From NCBI RefSeq assembly GCF_003058265.1, contig NZ_QBUK01000010.1, forward strand, positions 156,898 through 220,897: a DNA stretch of 64,000 bases, written 5' to 3'. A model generated the notes under the pieces. That model ran no database searches, had not been told where the DNA came from, and saw only the letters and a program-made list of their open reading frames with translations. The position numbers were made by a program, and so were the translations under genes. The DNA comes from Flagellimonas amoyensis (lineage in GTDB: Bacteria > Bacteroidota > Bacteroidia > Flavobacteriales > Flavobacteriaceae). Positions 50,621 through 59,076 of this stretch are shown here, one piece after another; the first letter of the stretch is position 1, and each line of letters begins with the position of its first letter.

Positions 50621-51499
50621 ATGAAAAATATCGCTGAAGGTTCCTATGATGAAATTTTGGTGGAAGATGGGATTTTTATCCTGAAAATCCAGAACGATAC
50701 CAAAGAGCCCAAGGTCATCACAAGGGATATCGACAGTTCCTACATCCAATTCCATTTTTGTTTGAAGGGCCGGTCCCGGTTCAATTTTAACGAAGGCAAT
50801 TATTATTTGGAGGTGAACGAGGAAAACTCCCTTTTGCTGTACAACACCCAAAAGGACCTTCCGTTGGATCTGGTGGTTTCGCCCAACTCGTGGCTGTTGT
50901 CCGTGGTGATGACGATCCGGAAATTCCATTCGTTGTTTTCCGATGAAGCGGATTACATCCCATTTTTGAGCGATGACAACAAGGAAAAGAAATACTATTC
51001 CCAAGAAATGGTGTCGCCGGCCATCGCCGTGGTCCTGAGCCAGTTGATGAACTACAACTTGCATCCTTCCATCAAAAAGCTGTATTTAAAAGGAAAGGTG
51101 TTCGAGTTGATTTCCCTTTATTTCAACAAAACCGAGGATGCCGACCTGGAGCAATGCCCTTATCTGGCCGATGAGGACAATGTTAGAAGGATTAAAATGG
51201 CCAAGGAAATCATCATATCGCGTATGGCGGAACCCCCAACGTTGCCAGAATTGTCCGAAGAAGTGGGGCTGGGACTTAAAAAATTGAAGGAGGGGTTCAA
51301 ACAGATCTATGGCGATTCCGTTTATGGCTTTTTGTTCGATTATAAGATGGAGTATGCCCGCAAAATGTTGGAATCCGGCAAGCACAATGTGAACGATGTG
51401 GGACTCAAGGTCGGTTACAGTACGGCAAGCCATTTTATAGCCTCGTTCAAAAAGAAGTTCGGCACCACACCCAAAAAATATGTAACTTCAAACGTATAA
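50621..51499 (+). CDS. AraC-family transcriptional regulator (PchR-like)
   Basis: 292 aa. No membrane segment. The N-terminal half is a cupin-like or free-form sensing region (FHFCLKGRSRFNFNEGNYYLE, SLLLYNTQKDLPLDLVV); the C-terminal 100 residues form two HTH motifs (TLPELSEEVGLGLKKLKEGFKQIYGDSVYGFLFDYKMEYARKML and NDVGLKVGYSTASHFIASFKKKFGTTPKKYV). The layout resembles PchR-type regulators of siderophore and iron genes. Divergent from hemA with the dyad between them. It may control the haem genes, itself, or both; this is inferred from position. Confidence 0.9.
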   Translation: MKNIAEGSYDEILVEDGIFILKIQNDTKEPKVITRDIDSSYIQFHFCLKGRSRFNFNEGNYYLEVNEENSLLLYNTQKDLPLDLVVSPNSWLLSVVMTIRKFHSLFSDEADYIPFLSDDNKEKKYYSQEMVSPAIAVVLSQLMNYNLHPSIKKLYLKGKVFELISLYFNKTEDADLEQCPYLADEDNVRRIKMAKEIIISRMAEPPTLPELSEEVGLGLKKLKEGFKQIYGDSVYGFLFDYKMEYARKMLESGKHNVNDVGLKVGYSTASHFIASFKKKFGTTPKKYVTSNV

Positions 51500-51508
51500 A
51501 AAAGCAAC

Positions 51509-52258
51509 ATGAAACAAATTGCATCGCTCCTTTTTGGTCTGGTCTTAATGATCCAAGCGGCCGCCCAGGACAATCCTTCCACAGAAAGCCAGGAAGCCAA
51601 AATGCCAGAATTGGCCCTCGTTTTTACCAAAACAGCCGGTTTTAGACATCAATCCATAGAAAAGGGCGTACAGACCTTTCGTGAAATAGGGAGGAAAAAC
51701 GGTTTTATCGCCCTGCAAACAGAAAGCGGTGAAGATTTTACCCCACAAAACCTGAAAAACTACAAGCTGATCGTTTTCTTGAACACGACCATGGATGTGC
51801 TGAACGATGCCCAACAAAAGGCCTTTGAATCCTACATCAAAAATGGGGGGAGTTATTTGGGAGTACATGGCGCCTCCGATACCGAATACGATTGGCCTTG
51901 GTATGGCAAATTGGTGGGGGGTTATTTTGTGAACCATCCAGAGCAACAAAAGGCCAAAATTGATGTGATTGACAAAACACATCCTTCCACGGTCCATTTA
52001 CAAGATGTTTGGATGCATTTTGATGAATGGTACAATTTCAAGGACCTGAATCCCAATGTGCATGTGCTCCTAAAATTGGATGAATCCAGTTATAAAGGAG
52101 GCACCAATGGGGAAAATCACCCTATTGCCTGGTACCATGAATACGATGGGGGCAGGGTTTTTTATACAGGTTTGGGCCATACCGAAGCTTCCTATGATGA
52201 ACCCGATTTTCGCCAACACCTTTTGGGTGCTATCGAGTGGTGTTTAAAGCGAAAGTAA
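51509..52258 (+). CDS. Secreted ThuA-domain protein
   Basis: 249 aa. Signal peptide MKQIASLLFGLVLMIQAAAQ. ThuA-like glutamine-amidotransferase fold: LALVFTKTAGFRHQSIEKG, IVFLNTTMDVLNDAQQKAFESYIKNGGSYLGVHGASDTEYDWPWYGKLVGGYFVNHPEQQ, and HPIAWYHEYDGGRVFYTGLGHTEASYDEPDFRQHLLGAIEW. ThuA proteins act in trehalose/sugar use or bind Zn; in Bacteroidetes they are usually periplasmic and often fused to glucose/sorbosone-dehydrogenase modules. Nine bases after the AraC gene, so co-transcribed. Its 3' end overlaps the convergent DUF1460 gene by 15 nt. Confidence 0.9.
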   Translation: MKQIASLLFGLVLMIQAAAQDNPSTESQEAKMPELALVFTKTAGFRHQSIEKGVQTFREIGRKNGFIALQTESGEDFTPQNLKNYKLIVFLNTTMDVLNDAQQKAFESYIKNGGSYLGVHGASDTEYDWPWYGKLVGGYFVNHPEQQKAKIDVIDKTHPSTVHLQDVWMHFDEWYNFKDLNPNVHVLLKLDESSYKGGTNGENHPIAWYHEYDGGRVFYTGLGHTEASYDEPDFRQHLLGAIEWCLKRK

Positions 52259-53128
52259 GGTAGGCCTTGCCACAATGATCCCAATATTGTTTTTAATGTT
52301 CTTGAGGTAATCTGCCAAAGGCAGTTCGCTGATTTCCACTTCTCCGTTTTTGCTGGAGGCATGCAGTAGATGCAACCGACCATCAGGCTGATGGATAGCA
52401 ATTCCGGTATGGGTCACATCCAGCCCTTTGATGGAAGTGGCCAGAGCTAAAATGTCCCCAGATTGGATCAGATGTTCCTTGCTTTGGATGTCTTCTTTGG
52501 GCAAATAGCACAAAGTTTCCCGGGCGAGATCTTGTTCCACTTGTTGCATGGCCTGAAAGTTCTCGTCACTGGCCAAAAAGGGGTACAGGTTTCGGTGTGT
52601 TCCCATAAAATCGATGGGTTTTTTCAGTTCCACACCGCCAATTTCCGCTGTGATATCCTTCACCAAACCTTTCTTCTGATTGTTTCGAATCCACTCCGTA
52701 AAATAGTGTAAACGTGAAGAGTATCCTTTCATTTTTCCGTTTCTATACCGAATGGTCTCTAGATTCTTGACAAAAGCGTCAAAATCCATTTCCCGATCTC
52801 TCAACATCAGGCTGAAGGCCATCACATTTTCCACAAAAGTGGTACAATCCAATCCGCTAAAGTTCACCACTAAGGTTTCGGTGTCGCCAATCTCCAATGT
52901 TTTTTCAACATAGGGAATGCCCAAAAAGGATTTTCCAACGACCATGATCGTATCGCCCAAACTGCTGGCTTGGGTCTTCTCCAAAGCAGCCATTTTCGAA
53001 TCAAAAAGCGTTTTGTCCTTTGGGGAACAAGTGATTTGTTGGGCTAAGGCATTAGGTGAAAACACCCAAACGACGAGTAGACATAAAGCGATATGATATG
53101 TTCTAATGCTTAAACCTGAAATATTCAT
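52244..53128 (-). CDS. DUF1460 (NlpC/P60-like amidase) secreted protein
   Basis: 294 aa with signal peptide ending near NALAQ. DUF1460 are papain-like cell-wall amidases of the N-acetylmuramoyl-alanine amidase type. Nucleophile Cys95 lies in FSGLDCTTFVENV, and the histidines of LDVTHTGIAIHQ and LHLLHASS complete the site. Its 5' end overlaps the preceding lipoprotein gene by 26 nt, so the two are coupled. Periplasmic peptidoglycan remodelling. Confidence 0.9.
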   Translation of the reverse strand: MNISGLSIRTYHIALCLLVVWVFSPNALAQQITCSPKDKTLFDSKMAALEKTQASSLGDTIMVVGKSFLGIPYVEKTLEIGDTETLVVNFSGLDCTTFVENVMAFSLMLRDREMDFDAFVKNLETIRYRNGKMKGYSSRLHYFTEWIRNNQKKGLVKDITAEIGGVELKKPIDFMGTHRNLYPFLASDENFQAMQQVEQDLARETLCYLPKEDIQSKEHLIQSGDILALATSIKGLDVTHTGIAIHQPDGRLHLLHASSKNGEVEISELPLADYLKNIKNNIGIIVARPTLLSL

Positions 53129-54440
53129 GGGGTTTATAATATGTTTTTAATTCTGGATCAATGAACTCGACCTGTATTAAGTCAGGGTAGGTGATAAAGT
53201 CCAAATGTAGGGATGTTGAGGTCAAATTCAGGTCTTCGATCCTCAAGTTCGGATAGGCTTCTTGTATTTCTTCGGGGATTTGACCGATTGTTCCTGAAAA
53301 ATCTGGGGAAGAATATACGTTCCAAGTTGTTTGGACCAAATCCACAAAGGGTTCACCCTCCTTAATTTCCCACAAGACATCTTTCAATTGAAAATCCAGA
53401 TTGGTTTCAAATTCATGATTGTAAATGGATTCGTTTAGGACAGTAATCCATTTGTTCTCTGGGATAACAATTTCATCGGGCTTATCACCAAATTTTGTGT
53501 AGGCGTATACAAACTCATCCGTATTATAACTTATAATGCTCAAATATTTCGAGTAAGAATTTAAGTATCCAAGTTTGAGCGGGGCAGGTGGATTATTATC
53601 TCCAAAAAAATAGGAAGTAAATTTTCCACCACTCAGACTGATTGGTTGGTCATCATCAAAAACAGCTGAAATTGATGATAGACTATAGGTTGAAGTTGTG
53701 CTGGGCAATTCAACTTCCAAATAACTGTCAAAAGATTTAAAGTCTGAATAATCTAAGGTTATTTCCTCCCCATCAGTAGGATTTTCAATGACATAGTATT
53801 TTAGATCATTGCTAGAATCATATATGGTATAGAAGAAGTCGGGGTTGTCATAGAGCTGAATATTTTCATGGGATTCGGTGCTGGTAAAACCTGGTAGGAC
53901 AGGACCACTGGTTGCAACAAGAATCCCTTGTTTATCTGAAATCCATTGGTATTTTGGAGATACTACATTCACCACAGTAACATTGAAACTGCCTGTGGAT
54001 GGGTTTCTCGGAACATGATTGTTTGCTCCAGGACTCAAGGTATATTTCCAGTGTGACCCTAAGGATATGTTCGGATACGATTTGATGGTATGCAACATCT
54101 GACCTTCAATAGAATTTGTGTAACTGAATAAAGTTATGGTGAAATTGTTTGGTTGTATTTCTCCTTCCATAACTTGAAAATCAAAAGTGTCATCGAATTC
54201 AAACTGCTTAAAGTCCAATAGGTTACCATTTTCATCGTGGATGATGATCCAATCATCTGTATCAGCGGTGCTATCTAAAACTTCAAAAGTAAAGTAAGTG
54301 ACCATTTTTGGTTCTTCCTCTTGAGGATTTTCACCAGTCGGATCTTCATTGTCATCAATTATGGGGTCAGACGTCCCATCGCTGGAGCACGATGCAAAAA
54401 GAACAGTTAAAGCCAATAATAAAATTGCTGGATATTTCAT
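53103..54440 (-). CDS. Lipoprotein of unknown function
   Basis: 445 aa from ATG at 54440 (MKYPAILLLALTVLFASCSSDG; lipobox Cys18); an ATG six bases upstream is also possible. An acidic linker (DPIIDDNEDPTGENPQEEEP) leads to a beta-rich exterior domain with many Ser/Thr/Asn, for example TYFTFEVLDSTADTDDWIIIHDENGN. No family recognised. A/T-rich. Anchored to the outer membrane by lipid; it is co-transcribed with and overlaps the DUF1460 gene by 26 nt, which suggests a joint envelope role. Confidence 0.8.
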   Translation of the reverse strand: MKYPAILLLALTVLFASCSSDGTSDPIIDDNEDPTGENPQEEEPKMVTYFTFEVLDSTADTDDWIIIHDENGNLLDFKQFEFDDTFDFQVMEGEIQPNNFTITLFSYTNSIEGQMLHTIKSYPNISLGSHWKYTLSPGANNHVPRNPSTGSFNVTVVNVVSPKYQWISDKQGILVATSGPVLPGFTSTESHENIQLYDNPDFFYTIYDSSNDLKYYVIENPTDGEEITLDYSDFKSFDSYLEVELPSTTSTYSLSSISAVFDDDQPISLSGGKFTSYFFGDNNPPAPLKLGYLNSYSKYLSIISYNTDEFVYAYTKFGDKPDEIVIPENKWITVLNESIYNHEFETNLDFQLKDVLWEIKEGEPFVDLVQTTWNVYSSPDFSGTIGQIPEEIQEAYPNLRIEDLNLTSTSLHLDFITYPDLIQVEFIDPELKTYYKPHEYFRFKH

Positions 54441-54536
54441 GTGCATGGTTTAGTCCCACTAAAGATAAAAAACCAATCAGGTTACCCCCATTTTTTTTGA
54501 TGAATGGTAATATAAAGTGTTGAAGAATGAAGGAGC

Positions 54537-55592
54537 TTAGTCATTTTGGTTGTCCAGCAACACCCTTGTTCGGGCGACGCTTTCCGGATAATTTTTCTGT
54601 AAATAAACAATCAAATGCTCACGCACATGCACGCGAAGGTCCCAAGCGGTGGGCGAGTCCTTGGCACTCATCAAAGCGCGAACCTCTACACAGGTAGGTT
54701 TGGATTCTGTCACTTGCAAGACATTCACCTTGCCATCCCAAAGATCGGTGTTTTCGAGTATGCGAGTGAGTTCTTCTCGAAGTTTATCAAAAGGAACGTC
54801 ATAATCCACGAACAAAAACACAGTACCCAAGATATCGGCAGAAGTCTTGGTCCAATTCTGGAAGGGCTTATCGATAAAATAGGGCGTGGGCACGATCAAT
54901 CTGCGCTTGTCCCAAATGGCCACCACCACATAGGTCAGGGTGATTTCCTCAATGCGGCCCCATTCGCCTTCCACAATCACCACATCATCCAATTTAATAG
55001 GCTGTGCAATGGCAATCTGGATGCCCGCCAATATGGTGCCGATGAATTTTTGGGCCGAAAAACCGATAATGATCCCAGCTACCCCGGCCGAAGCAAAGAT
55101 GCTGATCCCCAATTCCCGTATCTCCTGAAAACTCATCAACGCGAAACCAACGGCCAGCAGAATGATGATGAAAATGAAGATCCGTTCCAAAATGGTGAAT
55201 TGCGTATAGACCTTTCGTGCTTTCAGGTTGTCCGCGACTCCGACATCGTAATTGCGGATCACAATTTGTTTAACGATTTTCAGCAAAGCAATCATTGCCC
55301 AACTCATCGCAAAAATGAACAACAGTGTACTGGCCTTTCGGAACCAAAAACCGGCATCTTCCAGGCTCAAAAGCTCGCGGAGCGGTTTCATCCGAAGGAA
55401 TACGGAGAGAAAAATCAAAAGCAAGGGGACGGCCAATTTTCGGAAAGACCCTGATGGCAACAAATATTTGGGACTTTTGCCCATTCTTTTGAGGGCTATG
55501 GAAACCATCCAATATAAGAGCACCAGAACGAGCAGGGCACTGCCCAAATAGATCAGGGATTCTTTGGAAACGGTATCAGAAAAAGACTCCAT
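54537..55592 (-). CDS. Small-conductance mechanosensitive channel (MscS family)
   Basis: 351 aa from ATG at 55592 (MESFSDTVSKESLIYLG); the longer frame upstream of it is unsupported. Four to five N-terminal membrane segments followed by the MscS pore helix and beta domain: FASAGVAGIIIGFSAQKFIGTILAGIQIAIAQPIKLDDVVIVEGEWGRIEEITLTYVVVAIWDKRRLIVPTPYF, the family core. Releases solutes on hypo-osmotic shock. Divergent from hemH with a 143-nt gap. Confidence 0.93.
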   Translation of the reverse strand: MESFSDTVSKESLIYLGSALLVLVLLYWMVSIALKRMGKSPKYLLPSGSFRKLAVPLLLIFLSVFLRMKPLRELLSLEDAGFWFRKASTLLFIFAMSWAMIALLKIVKQIVIRNYDVGVADNLKARKVYTQFTILERIFIFIIILLAVGFALMSFQEIRELGISIFASAGVAGIIIGFSAQKFIGTILAGIQIAIAQPIKLDDVVIVEGEWGRIEEITLTYVVVAIWDKRRLIVPTPYFIDKPFQNWTKTSADILGTVFLFVDYDVPFDKLREELTRILENTDLWDGKVNVLQVTESKPTCVEVRALMSAKDSPTAWDLRVHVREHLIVYLQKNYPESVARTRVLLDNQND

Positions 55593-55597
55593 ATCCA

Positions 55598-55605
55598 CAA
55601 AAATA
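55598..55605 (-). promoter_or_regulatory. Promoter -7 element of MscS gene (leaderless candidate)
   Basis: TATTTTTG on the minus strand, exact TAnnTTTG match, five bases before the ATG; no -33 element at usual spacing. Confidence 0.4.
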
Positions 55606-55708
55606 AGGAGAATTGTCCACAGGCGCTGTCCTTGAACAAAATCGAGATTCGTTATTCCATCATTAAAAACTATTTTGGAAGGCCAAGGCCCAAGTCCGAA
55701 GCGTGTTG

Positions 55709-55716
55709 TATTTTTG
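55709..55716 (+). promoter_or_regulatory. Promoter -7 element of hemH
   Basis: TATTTTTG, exact TAnnTTTG match, 19 nt before the GTG start of hemH. Confidence 0.5.
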
Positions 55717-55735
55717 CTGCTCAAAATAGAAAGCC

Positions 55736-56782
55736 GTGCAAAAAGGAGTTTTATTGGTGAACTTGGGTTCGCCCGACAGCCCCACCGCAAAAGATGTGAA
55801 ACCGTATTTGGATGAATTTTTGATGGACGAGCGTGTCATCGATGTGAACCCCGTTTTGCGGAACATCATCGTTCGTGGAATCATCTTGAACACACGCCCC
55901 AAGCGTTCCGCAGAAGCGTATTCCAAAATTTGGTGGGAAGAAGGTTCGCCCTTGATCGTGATTTCCCAACGGTTTATGGCCAAGGTGAAGGAAAAGGTTG
56001 ACCTGCCTGTTGCCTTGGGCATGCGTTATGGCTCCATGTCCATCAAGGAAGGATTGCAGGAATTGAAGGAAAAAGGGGTGGATGAGGTATTTTTGGTGCC
56101 CTTGTATCCGCACTACGCCATGTCGTCCTACGAAACCGTGGTGGTTAAGGCCATGGAAGTGCAGGCCGAATTTTTCCCTGGGATGCAACTGACCACCCTG
56201 CCCGCATTTTACAGCAACCCCTATTACATCAAGATCTTATCTAAAAGTATCGCTGAAGGGTTGAAGGGTTTTGATTACGACCATATCCTGTTTTCGTATC
56301 ACGGTATCCCGGAACGCCACATCAAGAAGTCGGACCCGACAAAATCACATTGTAAATTGGACGGCAAATGCTGCCAGACCAACTCGGTTGCCCATCATAC
56401 CTGTTACAAGCACCAATGTTTGGACACCACCGAATTGGTAAAAAGAGAATTGGGACTCCCCGAGGAAAAGGTCAGTTCCTCTTTCCAATCCCGTTTGGGC
56501 AGTGATCCTTGGTTACAGCCCTTTACCGACAAGGAATTTGAAAGATTGCCCAAAGAAGGAATCAAGAAATTGGCGGTGATTACCCCGGCCTTTGTGAGCG
56601 ACTGTTTGGAAACCTTGGAAGAAATAGCCATGGAAGGTAAGCACCAGTTCCAAGAAGCAGGGGGAGGGGATTACATCCACATTTCCTGTTTGAACGACCG
56701 TGACGATTGGGCCGAATTGATGGCCGAATGGATCAAGCAATGGGAGAAAAGCGGTGTCCTTCCCGAATACCACATTCAATAA
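55736..56782 (+). CDS. hemH: Ferrochelatase
   Basis: 348 aa with a GTG start at 55736 giving the family opening VLLVNLGSPDSPTAKDVKPYLDEFL. Inserts Fe2+ into protoporphyrin. Catalytic His189 in FSYHGIPERHI; acidic metal-path residues in SDCLETLEEIAMEG. A Cys cluster (Cys206, Cys212, Cys213, Cys223, Cys228) in HCKLDGKCCQTNSVAHHTCYKHQC resembles the internal [2Fe-2S] loop of some bacterial ferrochelatases. Not in the hemA-F run but only 5 kb away, on the other strand; DUF3050 follows after 23 nt. Confidence 0.96.
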   Translation: MQKGVLLVNLGSPDSPTAKDVKPYLDEFLMDERVIDVNPVLRNIIVRGIILNTRPKRSAEAYSKIWWEEGSPLIVISQRFMAKVKEKVDLPVALGMRYGSMSIKEGLQELKEKGVDEVFLVPLYPHYAMSSYETVVVKAMEVQAEFFPGMQLTTLPAFYSNPYYIKILSKSIAEGLKGFDYDHILFSYHGIPERHIKKSDPTKSHCKLDGKCCQTNSVAHHTCYKHQCLDTTELVKRELGLPEEKVSSSFQSRLGSDPWLQPFTDKEFERLPKEGIKKLAVITPAFVSDCLETLEEIAMEGKHQFQEAGGGDYIHISCLNDRDDWAELMAEWIKQWEKSGVLPEYHIQ

Positions 56783-56805
56783 TACCGGAAAAAGAAAATT
56801 GCTTT

Positions 56806-57597
56806 ATGAAAATTGAACACTTGGAGGAGCACTTAAAAGCGGTGCGCGACCAACTGAAAAACCATCCCCTATATGCCCAACTGGAATCGGTGGAGGATAT
56901 CAAGACCTTCATGGAAAGCCATGTGTATGCCGTATGGGATTTTATGTCGTTGTTGAAAGCCTTGCAACAACATTTGACCTGTACCGCCCTGCCTTGGAAA
57001 CCAGCTTCGGATGCTTCCGTGGCCCGATTCATCAACGAGATCGTGTTGGAAGAGGAAAGTGATTTCAACGAATTAGGCGTGGCCAAAAGCCATTTTGAAA
57101 TGTACTTGGATGCCATGGAAGAAGTGGAGGCCGATACATCCAAAGTATTACAGGTAATCTCCACATTTACCGATTTGGAGCACATATCCCATCAAATTGA
57201 AAACACCAATCTGGACCAAGCGGAAAAAGATTTTTTGCAATTCACCTTTGAGGCCATAAATACCCAACAACCCCATATCATTGCTGCCGCCTTTACCTTC
57301 GGAAGGGAAGATTTGATCCCGGATATGTTTTTGGGCATCATTGAACAATCCGGAGAAAACGGTCCAAGCAAATACGCCAAACTTTCCTACTACTTGAAAA
57401 GACATATTGAGCTGGACGGTGACGAACACGGACCTTTGGCGGTCAAAATGATCAAGGCCCTTTGTGGTTCCGATGAGCAAAAATGGGAAGAGGTTTTCCA
57501 CTTTAGCAAAAAAGCTTTGGAACGCAGAATTGGACTTTGGGACAGCATCGCCAAAAAACTCACCGAGAACAAAGATAATTTGGTGGATGCGTTGTAG
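56806..57597 (+). CDS. DUF3050 protein, haem-oxygenase-like all-helical fold
   Basis: 263 aa from ATG at 56806 (MKIEHLEEHLKAVRDQLKNHPLYAQ); a longer upstream frame overlaps hemH. All-helical, no membrane segment. The family is placed with haem-oxygenase-like proteins. Potential metal or haem ligands: His39 in MESHVYAVWDF, Glu82/Glu83 in LEEESDF, His96, Glu168/Asp172 in GREDLIPDMF, and His200-x3-Asp204-x3-His208 in LKRHIELDGDEHG, the last with i, i+4, i+8 helix spacing as in diiron enzymes of this fold. It starts 23 nt after hemH, which suggests a link to haem or iron. No activity has been shown for the family that I know of. Confidence 0.85.
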   Translation: MKIEHLEEHLKAVRDQLKNHPLYAQLESVEDIKTFMESHVYAVWDFMSLLKALQQHLTCTALPWKPASDASVARFINEIVLEEESDFNELGVAKSHFEMYLDAMEEVEADTSKVLQVISTFTDLEHISHQIENTNLDQAEKDFLQFTFEAINTQQPHIIAAAFTFGREDLIPDMFLGIIEQSGENGPSKYAKLSYYLKRHIELDGDEHGPLAVKMIKALCGSDEQKWEEVFHFSKKALERRIGLWDSIAKKLTENKDNLVDAL

Positions 57598-57650
57598 ATT
57601 TGAGCGAACGGTTAGTTCACTCTAGTCTTACATAACCAACAATCCTTGGC

Positions 57651-59027
57651 ATGGCCAAAGTTACCTCTGACGAACTCGGGAAAGAGCCCATCGGAAAATT
57701 ATTGATCAAACAGGCCGTTCCGGCATCCATCGGTATTTTGGTGATGTCGCTGAACGTGTTGGTCGATTCCATTTTTGTAGGCAATTGGATAGGTTCCATT
57801 GCCATTGCCGCCATCAATGTGGTGTTGCCCGTTTCCTTTTTTATTGCCGCATTGGGGATGGCCATCGGTATCGGTGGGTCAAGTATCATTTCCCGTGCTT
57901 TGGGCGCCAACAATCACGAAAAGGCCCTAAAAACCTTCGGCAACCAGATTACGCTTACCCTTTTGGTCACCGTGACCATGGTGGCCCTTGGGTTGTATTA
58001 TGTGGACAGCTTGATTCCTACATTTGGAGGAAAGGGTTCCATTTTTGAGCCTGCAAAAATCTACTATACCATCATTTTGTACGGAGTGCCTTTTTTGGCC
58101 CTTTGTATGATGGGAAACACAGTGATCCGTGCCGAAGGGAAACCCAAGTTTGCCATGATCGCCATGATCATTCCATCCGTGGGCAACTTGTTGATGGATT
58201 ATGTATTCATCTACATATTTGATTGGGGAATGGAAGGTGCCGCATGGGCCACTACGGTGGGCTACTTATTATGTTTTGGCTACATTCTTTACTTCTTTCT
58301 GTCCAAAAATTCGGAATTGAAAATAAGTCTATCCCATTTTGGGTTGGACCCGGCCATACTTCGTGAAATAAGTTCTTTGGGTTTTGTAACCTTGGCAAGA
58401 CAAGCTGTTACCAGTATCACCTACCTGTTGATGAACAACATCTTGTACAATCTGGGCGGGGAACCCATGGTGGCGGTGTATGCCATTATCGGGCGTATGT
58501 TGATGTTTGCCCTATTTCCTGTTTTTGGGGTCACACAAGGCTTTTTACCCATTGCAGGGTACAATTATGGGGCAAGTTATTTTGCTCGTGTCAAGGAGTC
58601 CATCTATACGGCGATCAAGTATGCAGCATTGGTGGCCACCTTGGTTTTTGTGGTATTGATGATTTTTCCAGGAGAGTTTGCAGCCTTATTCTTGAGTAAT
58701 CGACCAGGGTTGTCACCGGAAGAGCTGGCCACCAACCAATTTGTACTGGAACATACCCCTTTCGCTATGCGTTTGGTCTTCGCCGCCACGCCAATCATTG
58801 CCCTCCAGTTAATTGGGGCAGCCTATTTTCAAGCGGTGGGAAAAGCCATTCCGGCCTTATTGCTGACCTTGACCCGACAGGGATTCTTCTTTATACCGCT
58901 CATTCTTTTGCTTCCCGAGTTTTTTCAAGAAACCGGGGTGTGGCTCTCGTTTCCGATTGCCGATGTGTTAGCCACAGTGGTCACGGGCATTTATTTGGCC
59001 AAAGAAATAAAGAAGGATTTAGGGTAA
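57651..59027 (+). CDS. MATE family efflux transporter
   Basis: 458 aa with twelve transmembrane helices in two inverted halves (ASIGILVMSLNVLVDSIFVGNWIG ... GVTQGFLPIAGYNYGASYFARVKESI). MATE exporters use Na+ or H+ to expel cationic compounds. Key features include VDSIFVG in TM1, GMAIGIGGSSIISRALGA and QGFLPIAGYNYGA in the C half. 53 nt after DUF3050, the same strand, so perhaps in the hemH transcript; a role in porphyrin export is possible but speculative. Confidence 0.93.
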   Translation: MAKVTSDELGKEPIGKLLIKQAVPASIGILVMSLNVLVDSIFVGNWIGSIAIAAINVVLPVSFFIAALGMAIGIGGSSIISRALGANNHEKALKTFGNQITLTLLVTVTMVALGLYYVDSLIPTFGGKGSIFEPAKIYYTIILYGVPFLALCMMGNTVIRAEGKPKFAMIAMIIPSVGNLLMDYVFIYIFDWGMEGAAWATTVGYLLCFGYILYFFLSKNSELKISLSHFGLDPAILREISSLGFVTLARQAVTSITYLLMNNILYNLGGEPMVAVYAIIGRMLMFALFPVFGVTQGFLPIAGYNYGASYFARVKESIYTAIKYAALVATLVFVVLMIFPGEFAALFLSNRPGLSPEELATNQFVLEHTPFAMRLVFAATPIIALQLIGAAYFQAVGKAIPALLLTLTRQGFFFIPLILLLPEFFQETGVWLSFPIADVLATVVTGIYLAKEIKKDLG

Positions 59028-59076
59028 CGGAATTCTTTCACAAGAATGTGTAATTTGGTTGCCTAACTGAACAAAC

